The notes: a model not told the origin generated them from the letters alone. A stretch of DNA of 64,000 nucleotides from Mesorhizobium sophorae (GCF_002270415.1 NZ_NNRI01000009.1:1-64000); one strand, 5' to 3'; counted from the first letter of the stretch, positions 28,713 to 40,221 are shown. Numbers and translations: made by a program.

Positions 28713-29090
28713 ATGTTCGATCATATCTCGATCGGCGTTCGCGACGCCGCCGCTTCCAAGCGCTTCTACGATGCTGCGCTGAAACCGCTCGGCTATAGCT
28801 GCCTCAGCCAGACGCCGGGCTCGTTGGGTTATGGCGCGCAAGGCGTCGTGCTATGGGTCAACGAGGCCGCGCGGCCGGTGCCATCAGACGCAAAATCCGG
28901 CCTGCATTTCTGCTTCGCGGCACCGACGCGGAGCAGCGTCGACGCCTTCCATGCCGGCGGCTTGAGCGAAGGCGGCAGCGATAATGGCGCACCGGGCCTG
29001 CGCGCCGACTATGGCGAAAACTACTATGCCGCCTTTGTCGTCGATCCGGACGGTTATCGCGTCGAGGCCTATTGCGGCGCTGCCGGCTGA
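28713..29090 (+). CDS. VOC-superfamily (glyoxalase-like) protein
   Basis: A 125-residue vicinal-oxygen-chelate protein: starts FDHISIGVRDAAASKRFYDAAL and ends FVVDPDGYRVEAYC, the two ends of the paired beta-alpha-beta-beta-beta modules. His4 and a C-terminal Glu are candidate metal ligands. I chose ATG 28713 because GGAGAAAA lies just upstream; ATG 28701 lies inside that site. Substrate unknown. Confidence 0.85.
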   Translation: MFDHISIGVRDAAASKRFYDAALKPLGYSCLSQTPGSLGYGAQGVVLWVNEAARPVPSDAKSGLHFCFAAPTRSSVDAFHAGGLSEGGSDNGAPGLRADYGENYYAAFVVDPDGYRVEAYCGAAG

Positions 29091-29097
29091 GGCAAAT

Positions 29098-29132
29098 AAT
29101 TCCAGGAAAAGCGTGCAACGGGCTTTCCGTCC
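29098..29132. repeat. Partial copy of rhizobial intergenic repeat
   Basis: The 18-nt block AATTCCAGGAAAAGCGTG matches the repeat at 11502-11630 (there on the minus strand), followed by a diverged CAACGGGCTTTCCGTCCG. It is a degraded half element 3' of the VOC gene. Confidence 0.65.
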
Positions 29133-29254
29133 GTAGCAGCGTCACGACGAAGGGGTGTCGAAGTTTCGGTTTCGTCCCTCCGACAGTTCCCACCGACCGG
29201 GCTTTGCTCTACCAATGTCATGGTGCGGGCGCGGCCCGGCGGGAGGGGTCAGAG

Positions 29255-29884
29255 ATGCCGAGCTTCGACAGCCTGTTCAACGCCTTCGTCACCATTCTCG
29301 TGACCATCGATCCGCCTGGCCTTGCGCCGCTGTTCCTTGCCGTGACACGCGGCATGAACCGCGAGGAGCGCCAGCAGGTTTCCGTCCGCGCCTCGATCAT
29401 CGGTTTTCTGGTGATGGCGCTGTTTGCGGTTGCCGGCGCCTCTATCCTGTCGGTCTTCGGCATCACGCTGCCGGCCTTCCGCGTCGCCGGTGGCTTCCTG
29501 TTGTTCTTCATCGCTTTCGAAATGGTGTTCGAGCGACGGCAGGACCGCAAGGAGAAGATCGGCGACGTCGCCATCACCAAGGACATGATCCACAACATCG
29601 CCGCCTTCCCGCTGGCGATCCCGCTGATCGCCGGCCCCGGCGCCATTTCGGCGACGGTGCTTTTGTCCAGTTCATTCCAGGGGTTCGCCGCGCAGGCGGC
29701 GCTGGTCGGCATCATCTTCGTCTGCCTTGCCATCACCTATTTGGTGTTCGTGCTGTCGGAACGTATCGACCGCATCCTCGGCCAGACCGGGCGTTCGATC
29801 CTGACCCGGCTGCTCGGCGTCATCCTGGCCGCACTTGCCGTGCAGTTCGTCGCCGACGGCATCAAGGCGCTGATGGCGGGATAG
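29255..29884 (+). CDS. MarC-family integral membrane protein
   Basis: A 209-residue protein with six predicted membrane helices of the MarC/UPF0056 family (DSLFNAFVTILVTIDPPGLAPLFLAVT at the start; PLAIPLIAGPGAISATVLL near 130). The ATG at 29255 has GGGAGGGG eight bases upstream; longer in-frame readings overlap the VOC gene. Despite the historical name, members are not shown to be multidrug exporters. Function unknown. Confidence 0.9.
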   Translation: MPSFDSLFNAFVTILVTIDPPGLAPLFLAVTRGMNREERQQVSVRASIIGFLVMALFAVAGASILSVFGITLPAFRVAGGFLLFFIAFEMVFERRQDRKEKIGDVAITKDMIHNIAAFPLAIPLIAGPGAISATVLLSSSFQGFAAQAALVGIIFVCLAITYLVFVLSERIDRILGQTGRSILTRLLGVILAALAVQFVADGIKALMAG

Positions 29885-29910
29885 CTCGCGACGACCCGCC
29901 GAAGCCGGCC

Positions 29911-30336
29911 CTACTTCGCCGTTGTATCGATGACTTCGAAATCGTGGGTGATCGTGGCGGTCTTGGCCAGCATCGCGGAGGCTGAGCAGTATTTTTCGAT
30001 CGAAAGATCGATCGCCCGTTTGACCTTGTCGCTGGAGAGCGACCGGCCCTTGACGACGAAATGCATGTGGATGCGGGTGAACACCCTGGGCTCGGTTTCG
30101 GCCCGGTCGGCGTTGAGCTCGACCACGCAATCCTCGATCGCCTCGCGCCCCTTTTCGAGGATATGCACGACATCATAGGCCGAACAGCCGCCGGTGCCGA
30201 TCAGCACAAGTTCCATCGGGCTAGGTCCTGGCGTCTTGCCTTCCGGTCCGAGCGCGGTTCCCAGCACTACTTTGTGGCCGCTGCCGGATTCGCCGACGAA
30301 AGTGCGCTCCTCCACCCACTTTACACGTGCTTTCAC
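29911..30336 (-). CDS. OsmC-family protein
   Basis: A 141-residue OsmC/Ohr-superfamily protein. Two conserved Cys positions are visible: Cys52 (GTGGCSAYDVV) and the second near residue 75 (EDCVVELNADR). The class reduces organic or other peroxides with these cysteines; this member is nearer the YhfA-like subgroup than Ohr. It is 26 bp from the convergent marC gene. Confidence 0.85.
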   Translation of the reverse strand: MKARVKWVEERTFVGESGSGHKVVLGTALGPEGKTPGPSPMELVLIGTGGCSAYDVVHILEKGREAIEDCVVELNADRAETEPRVFTRIHMHFVVKGRSLSSDKVKRAIDLSIEKYCSASAMLAKTATITHDFEVIDTTAK

Positions 30337-30384
30337 CTGATATTCCTTCCACTTGGGGTCATCCGCCTCAAGGATTAAATAGGA

Positions 30385-30798
30385 TCATGGTCCGGCCCGC
30401 GCGACGCCAAAGACGACATCGTGCATGACCCTACCCGGCAACAGCGTGAAGATGCCGGCCCCGACCAGCGCAAAGACATACAGCGCAATCATCGACTTGC
30501 GATGCTTGGCGACGCGATGATTGTGCGCGTGCCACACCGCCAGCGGTACGGTGACCAGCACCAGGATCGACAGGAGATGGATCGGACTGAAAGGGCCGAC
30601 GAGGCGGATCTGATGAATCCAGAAACTCGAGACGGCGATGACCAGCATCAGTGCGACCCAGACATAGCCCGCGATGCGATGCCGCCGCGTTCCCTTCGGC
30701 AGTGCCAGCTGGGTGGCCCCTATCGCCAGTGCGGCGAAAGCCGCAAAGGCATGCCAGGGAACCGGAGAAGGGGCGGCAAGCAGCGGTTGCAGCGACAT
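30385..30798 (-). CDS. DUF2306-type membrane protein
   Basis: A 137-residue protein with four predicted membrane helices and conserved His positions (KGTRRHRIAGYVWV near 40, IHQIR near 62, WHAHNHRVAKHRKSM near 88-103), characteristic of the DUF2306 family. The His pattern could bind haem, but no role is known. It lies 27 bp downstream of ssb on the same strand and may be co-transcribed. Confidence 0.8.
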   Translation of the reverse strand: MSLQPLLAAPSPVPWHAFAAFAALAIGATQLALPKGTRRHRIAGYVWVALMLVIAVSSFWIHQIRLVGPFSPIHLLSILVLVTVPLAVWHAHNHRVAKHRKSMIALYVFALVGAGIFTLLPGRVMHDVVFGVARAGP

Positions 30799-30825
30799 TG
30801 CCGCCTCTCCGGTGGCTGATTGTCC

Positions 30826-31344
30826 TCAGAACGGGATTTCGTCGTCCAGTTCGCGCGACGAACCGCCGCCACCGCCGCTCTTGGCGCCGCCGCCACGATT
30901 GAAGCTTTCGCTCGGACTGGACTGCCCGAAATCGGAACCACGGCTGCTGCCGCCACCGGCATAACCGCCGACCTGGCCGCCCTCACCCTGTCCGCGCGCA
31001 TCGAGCATCTGCAGCTCGCCGCGGAATTTCTGCAGCACGACTTCCGTCGTGTACTTGTCGTTGCCGGTCTGGTCCTGCCATTTGCGCGTCTGCAACTGGC
31101 CCTCGACATAGACCTTCATACCCTTCTTCAGATACTGCTCGGCCACCTTGGCAAGCTGATCGTTGAAGATGACGACGTTGTGCCACTCGGTCTTTTCCTT
31201 GCGCTCGCCGGAATTCTTGTCGCGCCAGCTTTCCGACGTCGCAATGCGGATGTTGACGACCGGCTCGCCCGAGTTCAGGCGACGGATTTCCGGATCTGCA
31301 CCGAGGTTGCCGACCAGAATGACCTTGTTGACGCTACCCGCCAT
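30826..31344 (-). CDS. ssb: Single-stranded DNA-binding protein
   Basis: A 172-residue SSB: N-terminal OB fold ([44 protein letters not shown] at about 54-75), a glycine- and serine-rich linker from about 110, and the acidic tip DDEIPF that recruits partner repair proteins. Binds single-stranded DNA in replication, recombination and repair. A LexA box lies about 100 bp upstream. Confidence 0.97.
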   Translation of the reverse strand: MAGSVNKVILVGNLGADPEIRRLNSGEPVVNIRIATSESWRDKNSGERKEKTEWHNVVIFNDQLAKVAEQYLKKGMKVYVEGQLQTRKWQDQTGNDKYTTEVVLQKFRGELQMLDARGQGEGGQVGGYAGGGSSRGSDFGQSSPSESFNRGGGAKSGGGGGSSRELDDEIPF

Positions 31345-31445
31345 GATATTTCTCCGCGCTCATCCGAAACAAATTTTTGTCGCAGCACCTTACAGGCTGC
31401 AGACCATCGCCGCCTGCTATGGCTGGCTTTTCCCACAAGGTTTTT

Positions 31446-31460
31446 GTTCCCTTTTCGTTC
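31446..31460. promoter_or_regulatory. LexA (SOS) box upstream of ssb
   Basis: GTTC-CCTTTTC-GTTC is an exact match to the alphaproteobacterial LexA operator GTTC-N7-GTTC. It is 102 bp upstream of the ssb start and 97 bp before the divergent cupin gene. Induction of ssb by DNA damage is the expected consequence. Confidence 0.75.
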
Positions 31461-31556
31461 TATGACGCCCGTGGCATTCTGTCAATGTTTGTCAGCAAGA
31501 TGTAGTGTTCCGGTCCGAAATTTCCATGAAATCGGGAATGGGTCGGGGGCAATCAA

Positions 31557-31946
31557 ATGAACTCCGTCACACACGAGGACCAGCCGCGCGAGCAATGGCG
31601 AGGAGGTGTGGGAACGCGTATGCATGTGTCGGCCAGCAACGGTGCATCGCAACTTTGCATATTCGAGCAATGGGTCGAGCCCACGGTCGGCGCCCCAACG
31701 CATTGGCATCCCGTCGAGGAAGTGCTGACCGTTATCGCCGGCAGGGCCGAGATGTGGATCGACGATGAGCACAACGTCCTGACCTCGGGCCAGTCTCTCG
31801 TTGTTCCCGCGAACAGGAAACACGGGTTCAAAAACGTCGGCACCGGAACGCTTCACATCCACGCTGTGCTTGCGTCGCCAATCTTCGAGGCGACGTTTGA
31901 TGGACCTGCCGGGGTGGTGAGGCGCTGGCTTCCGACAAGCTCGTAA
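31557..31946 (+). CDS. Cupin-domain protein
   Basis: A 129-residue single-domain cupin. Motif 1 is visible (PTHWHPVEEVLTVIAGRAEM, with two His and a Glu) and motif 2 near residue 85 (VVPANRKHGFKNVG), giving a probable divalent-metal site. The ATG at 31557 follows a GGGGG stretch eight bases upstream. Substrate unknown. It is divergent from ssb and precedes the arsR-type operon. Confidence 0.85.
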   Translation: MNSVTHEDQPREQWRGGVGTRMHVSASNGASQLCIFEQWVEPTVGAPTHWHPVEEVLTVIAGRAEMWIDDEHNVLTSGQSLVVPANRKHGFKNVGTGTLHIHAVLASPIFEATFDGPAGVVRRWLPTSS

Positions 31947-31955
31947 AAACAGCGC

Positions 31956-31985
31956 TTGCCAAATCAATAAGTATCGACTTATGCT
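31956..31985 (+). promoter_or_regulatory. Promoter with palindromic operator for arsR-type gene
   Basis: TTGCCA (31956-31961) and TATGCT (31980-31985) are spaced 18 bp as -35 and -10 elements. The inverted repeat ATAAGT-ATCG-ACTTAT (31967-31982) lies between them, the usual placement for an ArsR operator. Transcription would begin near the ATG at 31992, so the message may be leaderless; no Shine-Dalgarno is present. Confidence 0.5.
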
Positions 31986-31991
31986 TTCGTC

Positions 31992-32306
31992 ATGATCGAA
32001 GCAGAGATTTTCCGCGCGCTTGCCGACCCGACGCGCCGCGCCGTCTTTGAGCAGCTTGCTGCTGGCGAAATGAGCGTCTCGGAATTGCGCAGCGGCATGA
32101 CGGTGTCGCAACCCGCCGTCTCCCAGCATCTGGCGGTGTTGCGCGGCGCTGGCTTGGTGGTCGAGCGGCGAGCGGGCCGCAACGCCTATTATCGCGCCGA
32201 TCCGCAAGGGCTTGCCCCCTTGCTCTCCTGGATCGAACGCTACCGGACCTTCTGGCCGGAGCGCATCGAAAGGCTGAAGGCGGTTTTGAAGGACATGGAT
32301 CAATGA
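31992..32306 (+). CDS. ArsR-family transcriptional regulator
   Basis: A 104-residue winged-helix regulator (IEAEIFRALADPTRRAVFEQLAAGEMSVSELRSGMTVSQPAVSQHLAVLRGAGLV... is the canonical ArsR core; helix-turn-helix near 35-58). It lacks the CxC metal motif of arsenic-type members. Its stop overlaps the start of the SRPBCC gene. ArsR plus AHSA1-type SRPBCC pairs are common in bacteria; the regulator probably represses the pair. Start 31992 has no Shine-Dalgarno. Confidence 0.88.
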   Translation: MIEAEIFRALADPTRRAVFEQLAAGEMSVSELRSGMTVSQPAVSQHLAVLRGAGLVVERRAGRNAYYRADPQGLAPLLSWIERYRTFWPERIERLKAVLKDMDQ

Positions 32307-32342
32307 AGAGCGTGGGATCAATGAAGAGCATGGGATCAATGA
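32297..32342. repeat. 18-bp tandem repeat at arsR/SRPBCC junction
   Basis: The unit GGATCAATGAAGAGCRTG is repeated twice (32297-32314, 32315-32332) with a third partial copy (32333-32342). Each copy contains ATGA, and the copies keep frame, so they multiply the possible start codons of the SRPBCC gene. Confidence 0.85.
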
Positions 32343-32827
32343 CGGACCAAAGCCACGCGGACACCAACACCGCGCCTGACGCGATCGAGTTTGAGTGCGA
32401 CCTGCCGGAGCCGCCGGAAAAGGTGTGGCGGGCGCTGACCGTGCCAGAGCTGCTCGCCGCCTGGATGATGCCGAACGACATCAGCCCTGAGACCGGCAGC
32501 CGTTTTGCCTTCGCCGGGCCCGAGGCGGCGATCGAATGCGAGATCATCGACGCCGAGCCCGAGCGGCTGCTGCGCTATACCTGGCGCGAGCGGCAGCAGC
32601 CAGGCGATTCCGCGCGGCAGGCTGGGCTCGACAGCATTGTCACCTTCACACTCGCCCGCACCGTCTCCGGCGGCACGCATCTGCGCATCGTCCATGACGG
32701 TTTTGCCCGAACGGCAATGCCCGCTGTTGCCATGGCCGGCGCCGGCTGCAGCCTTTCGCTGGGGTCGCGCAATCCAAGACGGCCGATCGCCGCGAACACG
32801 CCTTTGCTGTTGCTGCGCGCGGCCTGA
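32303..32827 (+). CDS. SRPBCC (AHSA1-like) domain protein
   Basis: A 174-residue START-like protein: [33 protein letters not shown] is the AHSA1-family entry, followed by beta strands ending [10 protein letters not shown]. In-frame ATGs occur at 32303, 32321, 32330 and 32339 because of the tandem repeat; MTDQSHA at 32339 is the most conventional protein start, while 32303 is coupled to the arsR stop. The C-terminal 30 residues ([11 protein letters not shown]...) look less conserved. Likely binds a hydrophobic small molecule; function unknown. Confidence 0.8.
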   Translation: MKSVGSMKSMGSMTDQSHADTNTAPDAIEFECDLPEPPEKVWRALTVPELLAAWMMPNDISPETGSRFAFAGPEAAIECEIIDAEPERLLRYTWRERQQPGDSARQAGLDSIVTFTLARTVSGGTHLRIVHDGFARTAMPAVAMAGAGCSLSLGSRNPRRPIAANTPLLLLRAA

Positions 32828-32853
32828 ACAACGAAACGGACGGAGACGAAACA

Positions 32854-33459
32854 ATGAGCGGCCTTGCCAATCTGGTTCCGATGGTGATCGAGCAATCGAG
32901 CCGCGGCGAACGCGCCTTCGACATTTTCTCGCGGCTGCTGCGCGAGCGCATCATCTTCATCAACGGTGAAATCAACGACGACATTTCGGCGCTGGTCTGC
33001 GCGCAGCTGCTGTCGCTGGAATCGGACAATCCCGACAAGGAGATATCGCTCTACATCAACTCGCCTGGCGGCGTGGTGACCAGCGGCTTCGCCATCTACG
33101 ATACCATGCAATACATCAGCTGCCCGGTGTCGACGGTGTGCATGGGCTTTGCCGCGTCGATGGCCTCGTTCCTGTTGATGGCGGGCACGGCCGGGCGTCG
33201 CATCTCGCTGCCGAACGCCACCATCCTGCTGCATCAGCCGCTGGGTGGATTCCAGGGTCAGGCCTCCGACATCCAGCGCCATGCCGAGCGCATCGGCCAG
33301 ACAAAGCGGCATATGGCCGAACTCTATGCGCAGCATTGCGGCCGCACATATGAAGAGGTCGAGCGCACGCTGGACCGCGACCACTTCATGACGGCCCGCG
33401 AGGCTCAGGCCTGGGGTCTAGTCGACCATGTTTTCGACACGCGCAAACAGGCCGCGTGA
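32854..33459 (+). CDS. clpP: ClpP-type protease subunit (orphan paralogue)
   Basis: A 201-residue serine protease of the Clp family, intact triad Ser102 (GFAASMAS), His127 (LLHQPLGG) and Asp176 (DRDHFM). It would form the barrel chamber fed by a Clp ATPase. It is not next to clpX, clpA or lon but follows the arsR-SRPBCC pair by 26 bp, so it is an additional paralogue; rhizobia often have several. Whether it mixes with the housekeeping ClpP is not visible. Confidence 0.92.
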   Translation: MSGLANLVPMVIEQSSRGERAFDIFSRLLRERIIFINGEINDDISALVCAQLLSLESDNPDKEISLYINSPGGVVTSGFAIYDTMQYISCPVSTVCMGFAASMASFLLMAGTAGRRISLPNATILLHQPLGGFQGQASDIQRHAERIGQTKRHMAELYAQHCGRTYEEVERTLDRDHFMTAREAQAWGLVDHVFDTRKQAA

Positions 33460-33539
33460 GGCTGAAGCGTGTCGCCGGCTGTCGAAGATTTGACGACGCC
33501 GGTCTGGTCGCCTCGTCGACACGCCACTATAACTGGGCG

Positions 33540-33842
33540 ATGACCGACACTCATCCGTCCAGAACATTGCATCGCGTCATCGCCGTGGTCGTGATCGCTC
33601 TTGCCGGCTCCATGAGCGGCACGGCCCTTGCCGACGACAGCTCGCCAGCGGCGCGGAAAGGCGCCCTGCCCGGCGTGACCGGCGACTATCGCATCGCCAA
33701 GCCCGCTCCGCAGCCCGAACCCGACGACGCATCCCCCAGCAATGGGAACGGCCAGTTCAAGATCGGCAACACGGATGTCAGGATTTCAGGCAGCATCACA
33801 GTTGATGTCGGCGCTGGCGCCACCGGGCTGCCGCGCCACTGA
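33540..33842 (+). CDS. Small secreted protein, 100 residues
   Basis: A 100-residue protein with a signal peptide (MTDTHPSRTLHRVIAVVVIA..., cleavage after ALA near residue 31) and a mature part of low complexity, Pro- and Asp-rich, ending in a beta-strand-like NGQFKIGNTDVRISGSITV. No Shine-Dalgarno is visible, and TATAAC lies six bases before the ATG, so the message could be leaderless. A terminator follows. Function unknown. Confidence 0.6.
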   Translation: MTDTHPSRTLHRVIAVVVIALAGSMSGTALADDSSPAARKGALPGVTGDYRIAKPAPQPEPDDASPSNGNGQFKIGNTDVRISGSITVDVGAGATGLPRH

Positions 33843-33906
33843 TTGCATGATCTGTCCAGCGTCGTGCGCCGCGCCATGGTCGACAAAACAAGCCGCGCAT
33901 GAAAAT

Positions 33907-33945
33907 GGCCCCGCCGTGCTTTGCGCAAACGGTCGGGGCCTTTTT
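33907..33945 (+). terminator. Rho-independent terminator
   Basis: GGCCCCG-CCGT pairs with ACGG-T-CGGGGCC (one bulge) around a short loop, followed directly by TTTTT at 33941-33945. It ends the transcript that includes clpP and the secreted-protein gene. Confidence 0.85.
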
Positions 33946-34395
33946 GGATCTCAAATCCAATTTTGCCGGGAGTGTACTGCCGGCGTTTGATTTCGGATGC
34001 TCCGCGGCATTCAGCCGACGATCCGACTAGCAGTCTCTGATTTTTGTGGGATATGGCAGGTCACGGTTTGTCGGGTGGCGCAAACGCTAAACCCTGGCAC
34101 TTATGCCTGCCACGGCTCCAGCGACACGTGGAGCCTCAAGGGACTGTCCGGTGGCGTCATGCTCCGCTCCATTGTCCGTTGCGACGTCTCGTCCCGAAGC
34201 GCAAATCGCGACTGCCTGCGGCGTCTCGCAGGCCGCCTCTGGGCGGCGAGGCCATCGAAAGACGGCCGGCTTCGTTGACTAATGAAGTCTGCTCCCCTGA
34301 GTCGGTGGCGTCAACCATCAATAGCCGGTTACCGAAAAACGTGATCGCCGGGAGGTTACGTACAAGTCAGTTTTGCACAGCTTTGTCAGGAGCGT
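33946..34395. other. Long non-coding gap upstream of uvrA
   Basis: About 450 bp with no convincing gene. Open frames at 33997-34278 and 34044-34547 have no Shine-Dalgarno and no recognisable protein features, and their codon use looks unlike the neighbours. I see no tRNA, riboswitch or insertion sequence. It may be remnant sequence or hold an uncharacterised RNA; the uvrA promoter lies at its right end. Confidence 0.5.
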
Positions 34396-34410
34396 GTTCG
34401 GCCTTTGTTC
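34396..34410. promoter_or_regulatory. LexA (SOS) box upstream of uvrA
   Basis: GTTC-GGCCTTT-GTTC exactly fits the alphaproteobacterial LexA operator GTTC-N7-GTTC, 152 bp upstream of the uvrA start. UvrA is a classic SOS gene, so damage induction is expected. Confidence 0.75.
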
Positions 34411-34561
34411 TTTCCGCTTGCCCGTTCACGCGAAAGACGGTTAAACGCTTTTGTCGGGAATTGTGGCGTCTCTCGACGTGGCGGCAAAATTACCTACATA
34501 GGGGATGGCCGGGAAAACCCGCCATTCCAGGAAATTCCAGCTTCTGAGGCGGCGACCGGCC

Positions 34562-37483
<2,922 letters not shown>

Positions 37484-37516
37484 TGGCGAACCAGTCGGCG
37501 CTTGGAGAGCATTTGA

Positions 37517-37987
37517 ATGACAATCCGAAGAGCGCTTCCCGGTGATCTCGAAACGGTCGTCTCGCTGACGGAAGCCGCCTACGCGCCCTATTCCACGCTG
37601 TTCGGCGCGCCACCGATCCCTGTTACCGAGGACTACGCTCCGAGGATCGAACGCGGCGAGGTCTGGCTTCTGGAGCGTGACGGCGAGCTTGCCGGTCTGC
37701 TCACTTTGGAACGGCATGACGACCACGCGATGATCTTCTCAGTCGCCGTCGCGCCAGGATTTCAGGGCAAGGGCTTTGGCATTGCCCTGCTCAAACACGC
37801 GGACGACCAGACGCTGGCGTGGGGCCTGCCCGAGGTGCGGCTCTACACGAACGCCAAAATGGAGCGGAACATCGCGCTCTATCTGGCCTATGGTTTCCAC
37901 GAAACGGGTCGCCGGCCCAATCCATACCGGCCAGGATGGGTGCTCGTCGACATGGCGAAGCCGGTCGACAAGATCACGACGGCCTGA
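37517..37987 (+). CDS. GNAT-family N-acetyltransferase
   Basis: A 156-residue acetyltransferase: MTIRRALPGDLETVVSL at the start and the acetyl-CoA pyrophosphate loop VAPGFQGKGFGIALL at about 75-89 (Q/R-x-x-G-x-G/A). The final beta strands include YGFHETGRRPNPYRPG. GGAGAGCATTTG precedes the ATG. It is 33 bp after uvrA. Acceptor substrate unknown. Confidence 0.88.
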   Translation: MTIRRALPGDLETVVSLTEAAYAPYSTLFGAPPIPVTEDYAPRIERGEVWLLERDGELAGLLTLERHDDHAMIFSVAVAPGFQGKGFGIALLKHADDQTLAWGLPEVRLYTNAKMERNIALYLAYGFHETGRRPNPYRPGWVLVDMAKPVDKITTA

Positions 37988-38012
37988 TTTTTCTGAATTC
38001 GGGAGGATGGCA

Positions 38013-38819
38013 ATGAGCAAATCGGGAACAATCCGCTCCGGCATGGGCGGCTGGACGTTCGAACCCTGGGATACGTCCTTTTATCCCGAAAAGCTCTCCA
38101 AGGCCAAGCAACTACAATATGCCAGCCGGCAGGTGTCGAGCATCGAGGTCAACGGCACCTATTACTCCAGCTTCAAGGAACCGACCTTCGTCAAATGGGC
38201 GAGCGAAGCGCCAGACGGTTTCGTCTATTCGCTCAAGGGCAACCGCTTCGTCACCAACCGGCGCGTGCTCGGCGAGGCCGGTGAATCGATGATGCGCTTC
38301 CTCGGCTCGGGCGTGGTGGCGCTCGGTGAAAAGCTCGGACCGATCCTGTGGCAGTTCGCGCCGACGAAAAAGTTTGACCCGGACGATTTCGAAGCCTTCC
38401 TCAAGCTGCTCCCGGAAAAGCAGGACGGCGTTGGGCTGCGCCACGCGGTCGAGGTGCGCAACGACAGTTTCATGGTGCCGGAATTCGCGGCGCTGGTGCG
38501 CAAATACAAGGCGGCGATCGTCTATGCCGACCACGCTAAATATCCGGCCATCGCCGACGTCACCGGCGATTTCATCTATGCCCGGCTGCAGACCGGCAGC
38601 GACGACAATCCCGATTGCTACACGCCGGCAGGCCTGGATGAATGGGCCGCGCGCGCCAGGACCTGGGCCGAAGGCAAGGTGCCGGACGACCTGCCGCGCA
38701 CCGATCCCTCGACCGAAGCACCCGTCAAACCGCGCGACGTGTTCGTCTACTTCATCACCGAGGGCAAGGTGCGTGCGCCGTTCGGCGCCATGGCGCTGTT
38801 GAAGCGGGTGGCCGACTAA
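38013..38819 (+). CDS. DUF72-family protein
   Basis: A 268-residue TIM-barrel-like protein of the DUF72 (YecE) family: GMGGWTFEPWDTSFYPEKLSKAKQLQYASRQVSSIEVNGTYY is the diagnostic N-terminal region (GxxGWxY-type plus the FxxVEVNxTFY motif), and the end has IYARLQTG and VFVYF strands. The ATG at 38013 follows GGGAGGATGGCA. Function of the family is not established. Confidence 0.88.
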   Translation: MSKSGTIRSGMGGWTFEPWDTSFYPEKLSKAKQLQYASRQVSSIEVNGTYYSSFKEPTFVKWASEAPDGFVYSLKGNRFVTNRRVLGEAGESMMRFLGSGVVALGEKLGPILWQFAPTKKFDPDDFEAFLKLLPEKQDGVGLRHAVEVRNDSFMVPEFAALVRKYKAAIVYADHAKYPAIADVTGDFIYARLQTGSDDNPDCYTPAGLDEWAARARTWAEGKVPDDLPRTDPSTEAPVKPRDVFVYFITEGKVRAPFGAMALLKRVAD

Positions 38820-38994
38820 GAACATCGGCATAAGACTTTCACGCCAAGCGCCTCTCCTATGCGTTTTTGGGGCAGGAAGGCGTCCAATCGAGGCGATTTC
38901 GGCACATTCGTAACCTTATCGATACCTCCTTGCTGCATGAATCCAGCCTGGCCAAGCCGCAGAGCTGGGATCGCCGCCGGCAAGGAACGAGGGC

Positions 38995-40143
38995 ATGTCG
39001 CTCGACTACACTTCACTTCTGCTGGCTGTTGGATTTTCCGCCACCTGCCTGAGCCTGACACTGTTTGGTATGTGGTTGACTGCTCGCTCGGAGAAATTCC
39101 TGCTGACATGGGCGGTCAGCCTGCTGTTGGTGGTCGCCGACATTTTTGCCTATGACGCCTATATCGACATGCCCGGGCGCCTGCTTGGCATTGCGACCGT
39201 CGCCCTGCTCCTGCTTGGTTTCTCAGCCATGCTGGGCGCGGCCTACCAGTTCCGAACCGGCGGCTCGCCGATCCCGCGAACGGTGGTTGGCAGCATATCG
39301 CTGACCGTCGTGCTGCCTGCCATGGCTCTCGGCTATGACGGTCTCGGCTTCATGCTGGAGAACCTGTTTGCTGCCTTGCTTCTGTTCGCAACGGCGCTCG
39401 AATACTGGAAGGGTCGCAACGAAGCGCCTGCCCTGACAATCGGCATCACGGCGCTCTATTCGGCCACGGCCACGTCCTTCGCCCTCTGCGCCATGGTTCT
39501 CGCCTGGGACGGAAAGCTGATCCTTGGGCATGCACCAAGCAATTGGGCCGAGGAGTTGAGCCTCATCATCGTCATCGCCAGCATGACCGGCATTGGCGCG
39601 CTGTCGCTGGCGCTCAATCAAGGGCGTCTGGCCAGGCATCACCGCCACAATGCCCTGACCGACCCGCTGACGGGCCTGCTCAACCGGCGCGCGCTGTTCG
39701 ACCTGCATGGCAGTGCCCCGGTCGGCGCCTTCACCGCTGTGGTTGTGTTCGACCTCGACGGCTTCAAGTCCATCAACGACGAATTCGGCCACGCCGCTGG
39801 CGACGAGGTGCTGAGGGTGTTCGCCAGGGAACTAGCCGGCAATCTTCGCCCGACCGACGTCGCCGCGCGCATGGGCGGCGAGGAATTCGCGCTCGTGCTG
39901 AAGCGGACCTTGCCCGAAACGGCGGAGGCCACGGCCGAGGCCATACGGTCCGCCTTCGCCGCGTGCCGCATCGAAACCGAGACGGGTTCGCTGAAATGCA
40001 CGGTCAGTGCCGGATTTGCTTTCGGCACCAAGGAGGGCCTCAGCTTCGACAAGGTGCTCAGCGCCGCCGACAAGGCGCTCTACGCCGCCAAGCGCGGCGG
40101 CCGCAACCGCGTCACCGCCTCGCCACTCCGGCGCGTGGGTTAA
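38995..40143 (+). CDS. Membrane-bound diguanylate cyclase
   Basis: A 382-residue GGDEF protein. Six predicted membrane helices fill the first 200 residues, without a recognised periplasmic sensor domain. The C-terminal catalytic domain has the active GGEEF motif (RMGGEEFALVLKR) and an inhibitory I-site RPTD placed five residues before it, so it should make c-di-GMP and be feedback-inhibited. It has an ACGAGGGC-type ribosome site directly before ATG 38995. The preceding 175 bp hold no gene. Confidence 0.9.
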   Translation: MSLDYTSLLLAVGFSATCLSLTLFGMWLTARSEKFLLTWAVSLLLVVADIFAYDAYIDMPGRLLGIATVALLLLGFSAMLGAAYQFRTGGSPIPRTVVGSISLTVVLPAMALGYDGLGFMLENLFAALLLFATALEYWKGRNEAPALTIGITALYSATATSFALCAMVLAWDGKLILGHAPSNWAEELSLIIVIASMTGIGALSLALNQGRLARHHRHNALTDPLTGLLNRRALFDLHGSAPVGAFTAVVVFDLDGFKSINDEFGHAAGDEVLRVFARELAGNLRPTDVAARMGGEEFALVLKRTLPETAEATAEAIRSAFAACRIETETGSLKCTVSAGFAFGTKEGLSFDKVLSAADKALYAAKRGGRNRVTASPLRRVG

Positions 40144-40221
40144 CTGCGATCCAGAGATGTCGACCGTATTGTCAGAGCAGCCTTGCCTGTTTCGGCAAGT
40201 CGATCGTGAGAGAAGCCAGCC

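Noticed and set aside
34044..34547. 167-codon frame before uvrA
   Set aside because: No ribosome site or recognisable motif, and it crosses the LexA box.
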